From the NCBI GenBank assembly GCA_003554375.1, contig PWGF01000387.1:1-6711 (forward strand): a stretch of DNA of 6,711 bases, given 5' to 3'. The position numbers and the translations under genes were made by a program. The notes under the pieces were generated by a model that searched no databases, was not told the DNA's origin, and saw only the letters and a list, made by a program, of their open reading frames with translations. Of this stretch, positions 5,058-6,711 are shown piece after piece (the stretch's first letter is position 1; each line of letters starts with the position of its first letter). The DNA is from Spirochaetaceae bacterium (GTDB lineage: Bacteria; Spirochaetota; Spirochaetia; DSM-27196; SKKC01).

Positions 5058-6254
5058 ATGCAGATGAGAACGCCGGTAGAGGACATCTTCGCTCCAACCA
5101 GCTGCCGCGTAAAGGACAAGGAAAAGGCCTCGGCATTCGGCATCATTCAGAGGCACGCCCCCATAAGCCAGAAGCAGATTCTGGACAGCTACCCGATGCG
5201 GCCGGGAGACGTGTCCGGTGCAATCAAGGAGCTTCTTGCCGACGGACTCATCCGGCAGACGCCCAACCAGTGGAATACCGGTCCCGGCCGGCCTGAGATT
5301 TTCTTCGAGCCATGCAACGACCGGCTCGTGTGCCTGGCAATCTACACCGACTCGTGGATCTTCCGGGCGGCGGCGATAGACTTGGCCGGAAATCCGATCT
5401 TTGAGACGCACCTTCCGGTGTCACCGGAACAGGATGCGGACTCTCTCTACGCAGCGCAGTGCAAGCTGGTGGAATCGGTTCAGGCGCAGCTCCCCGCCTA
5501 CACGGAGATCCTCGGTATCGGTCTCAGTCTCCCCGGGAACGTGGACTCCGGCAATCTTATCTGGCGCGACAGCCGGCGGTGGCCAAACGTCCGAGGGATG
5601 GGCTACCGGAAGCTCCAAAGCCGCTACGACATCCCGGTCGCCCTCTCTCGCGACCTGGACGCTGCGCTGGCGAGCGAGCTCATGCGAAATGACGAGCTCA
5701 CCGATGAGCTGGTCGTCCTGGTTCACTGGGGTATCGGCTTCGGCATCGGTTTCTCAGCACACGGCACTATCGTGACGTCGAACCATGGGCGGTTCGGTAC
5801 GCTCGGCTACATGCAGCTCGCTCCCGAGAACCGGGATCACGTGACCAACCCGGACGTGGAGCGGCTGACGTCGCTTCGTACGCTTATTCCGGATTTCAGG
5901 GATCGCTATCCGAACCTGCCGCTGGACGAAAGAGCAGTGGCACGGATCGTCGCCACGGACGACCTCGCCCATATTCCCAGCTTTGCTGAGGCGATCGAGT
6001 GCGTCGGGATGATGATGCGCAACATCTGCATGATCTTCTATCCCGACCGCATCCTGCTTCTGAGTCCTTTCGTGGAGAACCCGAGGATCCTCGAGCAGGT
6101 TCGACGTTCCTTCAAGAGCGGCCGGATGATCGACGATCTCCAACACCGAACGCTGCTGGAACCGGTAGACCGGGGGTACCGGGGGTGCATGTTCGGTGCA
6201 ACGCAGCAGCTGTTCGCGGAGCATCTTCCAAGCTACCTGAAGGCGAGGTACTGA
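5058..6254 (+). CDS. ROK-family transcriptional regulator, degenerate kinase motifs
   Basis: This 398-residue protein has the NagC/XylR/Mlc-type layout. A winged helix-turn-helix at about 22-85 has the recognition region MRPGDVSGAIKELLADGLI and the wing GPGRPEIFFEP. A ROK sugar-binding/actin-like domain follows from about 90. Recognisable ROK elements are ILGIGLSLPGNVDSG (151-165), the SRDLDAALASEL segment (197-208) in the place of the catalytic NDANAAALAE-type motif with D199 kept, and HWGIGFGIGF (223-232). The N-terminal phosphate loop DxGxT is absent: the equivalent stretch reads IYTDSWIFRAAAID. The zinc-binding GEIGH is GTLGY (247-251), and the CxCGxxGCxE motif is missing. The protein is thus almost certainly a regulator, not a kinase, and its ligand switch cannot depend on the usual zinc site. 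A stop codon lies directly upstream in frame, so the start is the ATG at 5058 or 5064; GGAAGG sits 11 nt before 5058. It probably controls the divergent importer and dehydratase promoters. Confidence 0.9.
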   Translation: MQMRTPVEDIFAPTSCRVKDKEKASAFGIIQRHAPISQKQILDSYPMRPGDVSGAIKELLADGLIRQTPNQWNTGPGRPEIFFEPCNDRLVCLAIYTDSWIFRAAAIDLAGNPIFETHLPVSPEQDADSLYAAQCKLVESVQAQLPAYTEILGIGLSLPGNVDSGNLIWRDSRRWPNVRGMGYRKLQSRYDIPVALSRDLDAALASELMRNDELTDELVVLVHWGIGFGIGFSAHGTIVTSNHGRFGTLGYMQLAPENRDHVTNPDVERLTSLRTLIPDFRDRYPNLPLDERAVARIVATDDLAHIPSFAEAIECVGMMMRNICMIFYPDRILLLSPFVENPRILEQVRRSFKSGRMIDDLQHRTLLEPVDRGYRGCMFGATQQLFAEHLPSYLKARY

Positions 6255-6399
6255 GCGCCTCACGCGGCCCTGAGCGGACTCTCTTCGGTTCGCGGGGCTT
6301 GGAGGCCCACCTCGGCGCAACGTGCGTCTCGCGTGGAGCGTGCCACACTCCGCGAACTCAGGACGCGGCCTGCACACCTCCCGCAGCGACCGCCACGCG

Positions 6400-6408
6400 T
6401 GTTATACT
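6400..6408 (+). promoter_or_regulatory. Extended -10 promoter of DAK2 gene
   Basis: TGTTATACT is an extended -10 (TGN followed by TATACT, five of six). No good -35 hexamer is seen at 16-18 bp upstream, as often happens with extended -10 promoters. Transcription would start near 6415 and give a leader of about 30 nt. This separates the next gene from the sugar cluster. The gap 6255-6399 shows only short weak hairpins and no clear terminator. Confidence 0.65.
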
Positions 6409-6444
6409 AGCTACGAAAGGGGATTCGATAGCAAGGAACAGCCA

Positions 6445-6711
6445 ATGCAGATTACGTACCTGGACGGAACGCGACTCAAGCGAGCGCTCATTGCCGGAAG
6501 TAGGCGGATCTTCCGGTATACCGATCAGCTCAACACCATCAATGTCTTTCCGGTGGCGGATAGCGACACCGGGACCAACATGGCCGGGACGATGCGCTCG
6601 CTCCTCACCGGAGTGGCCGGGAGCAAAGAGTCTGCGCTTTCCGCCGTCTGTCGAAGAGCGGCGGATTCGGCGTTGACCGGCGCCCGAGGCAACAGCGGCA
6701 CAATTCTGTCC
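6445..6711 (+). CDS. DAK2-domain protein (FakA/YloV-like kinase), N-terminal part
   Basis: The first 89 codons are present and the frame stays open to the right edge. The fragment opens MQITYLDGTRLKRALIAGSR and carries two hallmarks of the DhaL/DAK2 nucleotide-binding domain: LNTINVFPVADSDTGTNM (about 28-45), whose two aspartates in D-S-D correspond to the Mg-ATP-binding D-G-D, and GARGNSGTILS at the end. Start and motif spacing match FakA/YloV-type proteins, in which a DAK2 domain is joined to a central domain and a DegV-like or FakB-interacting region. FakA phosphorylates fatty acids presented by FakB; a dihydroxyacetone-kinase DhaL subunit is less likely because it does not carry the LNxINVFPV lead-in in this form. 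AAGGA lies about 7-8 nt before the ATG. It has its own promoter and is probably not functionally tied to the sugar cluster. The usual PDGDTGTNM is VADSDTGTNM-like here, a mild variation. Confidence 0.9.
   Translation, partial: MQITYLDGTRLKRALIAGSRRIFRYTDQLNTINVFPVADSDTGTNMAGTMRSLLTGVAGSKESALSAVCRRAADSALTGARGNSGTILS

Noticed and set aside
6290..6360. Possible terminator after the ROK gene (GGGC-TTGGAG-GCCC and GGAG-CTCC pairings).
   Set aside because: Stems are four base pairs and no T-run follows; in GC-rich DNA these are expected by chance.

Overview
The window is a compact bacterial carbohydrate-catabolism locus, probably for an acid sugar or a related polyol. It ends in the start of an apparently unrelated gene. 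Base composition is moderately GC-rich, with a short AT-rich patch in the divergent promoter region. Shine-Dalgarno sites and sigma70-type promoters are clear, so the source is a bacterium. The phylum cannot be fixed from this sequence. The A-G-A-Q-E junction after the signal peptide of the binding protein, together with a FakA/DAK2-type gene, would suit a free-living spirochaete, but Chloroflexota, Thermotogota or Bacillota are not excluded.

Layout: a minus-strand operon is read right to left from a strong promoter near 3507-3535. Its order is extracellular sugar-binding protein (2160-3437), a 130-bp gap with a perfect 12-bp stem-loop and a 20-bp-period repeat, a MalF/UgpA-type permease (1145-2029), a MalG/UgpE-type permease overlapping it by 11 bp (208-1155), and the first 31 codons of a short-chain dehydrogenase/reductase (1-95, cut by the window edge). 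Diverging from the same roughly 400-bp control region, the plus strand carries a mandelate-racemase-subgroup enolase-superfamily enzyme (3846-4952), very likely a sugar-acid dehydratase, and then a ROK-family repressor-like regulator with degenerate kinase and zinc motifs (5058-6254). A separate extended -10 promoter (6400-6408) precedes the 5' part of a DAK2/FakA-like kinase gene (6445-6711, open at the right edge).

Working model (inference): the binding protein and two permeases import a carbohydrate, with the ATPase subunit not in the window. The SDR oxidises or reduces it or a product, the enolase-superfamily enzyme dehydrates the resulting aldonic or uronic acid, and the ROK protein senses an intermediate and controls both divergent promoters. 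Both candidate promoters carry TATAGT followed closely by TGAATAC near the predicted transcription start, a possible shared operator. The intergenic stem-loop after the binding-protein gene probably helps keep that mRNA more abundant than the permease mRNA, as in malE-malF. No mobile element, CRISPR array, tRNA or rRNA was seen.
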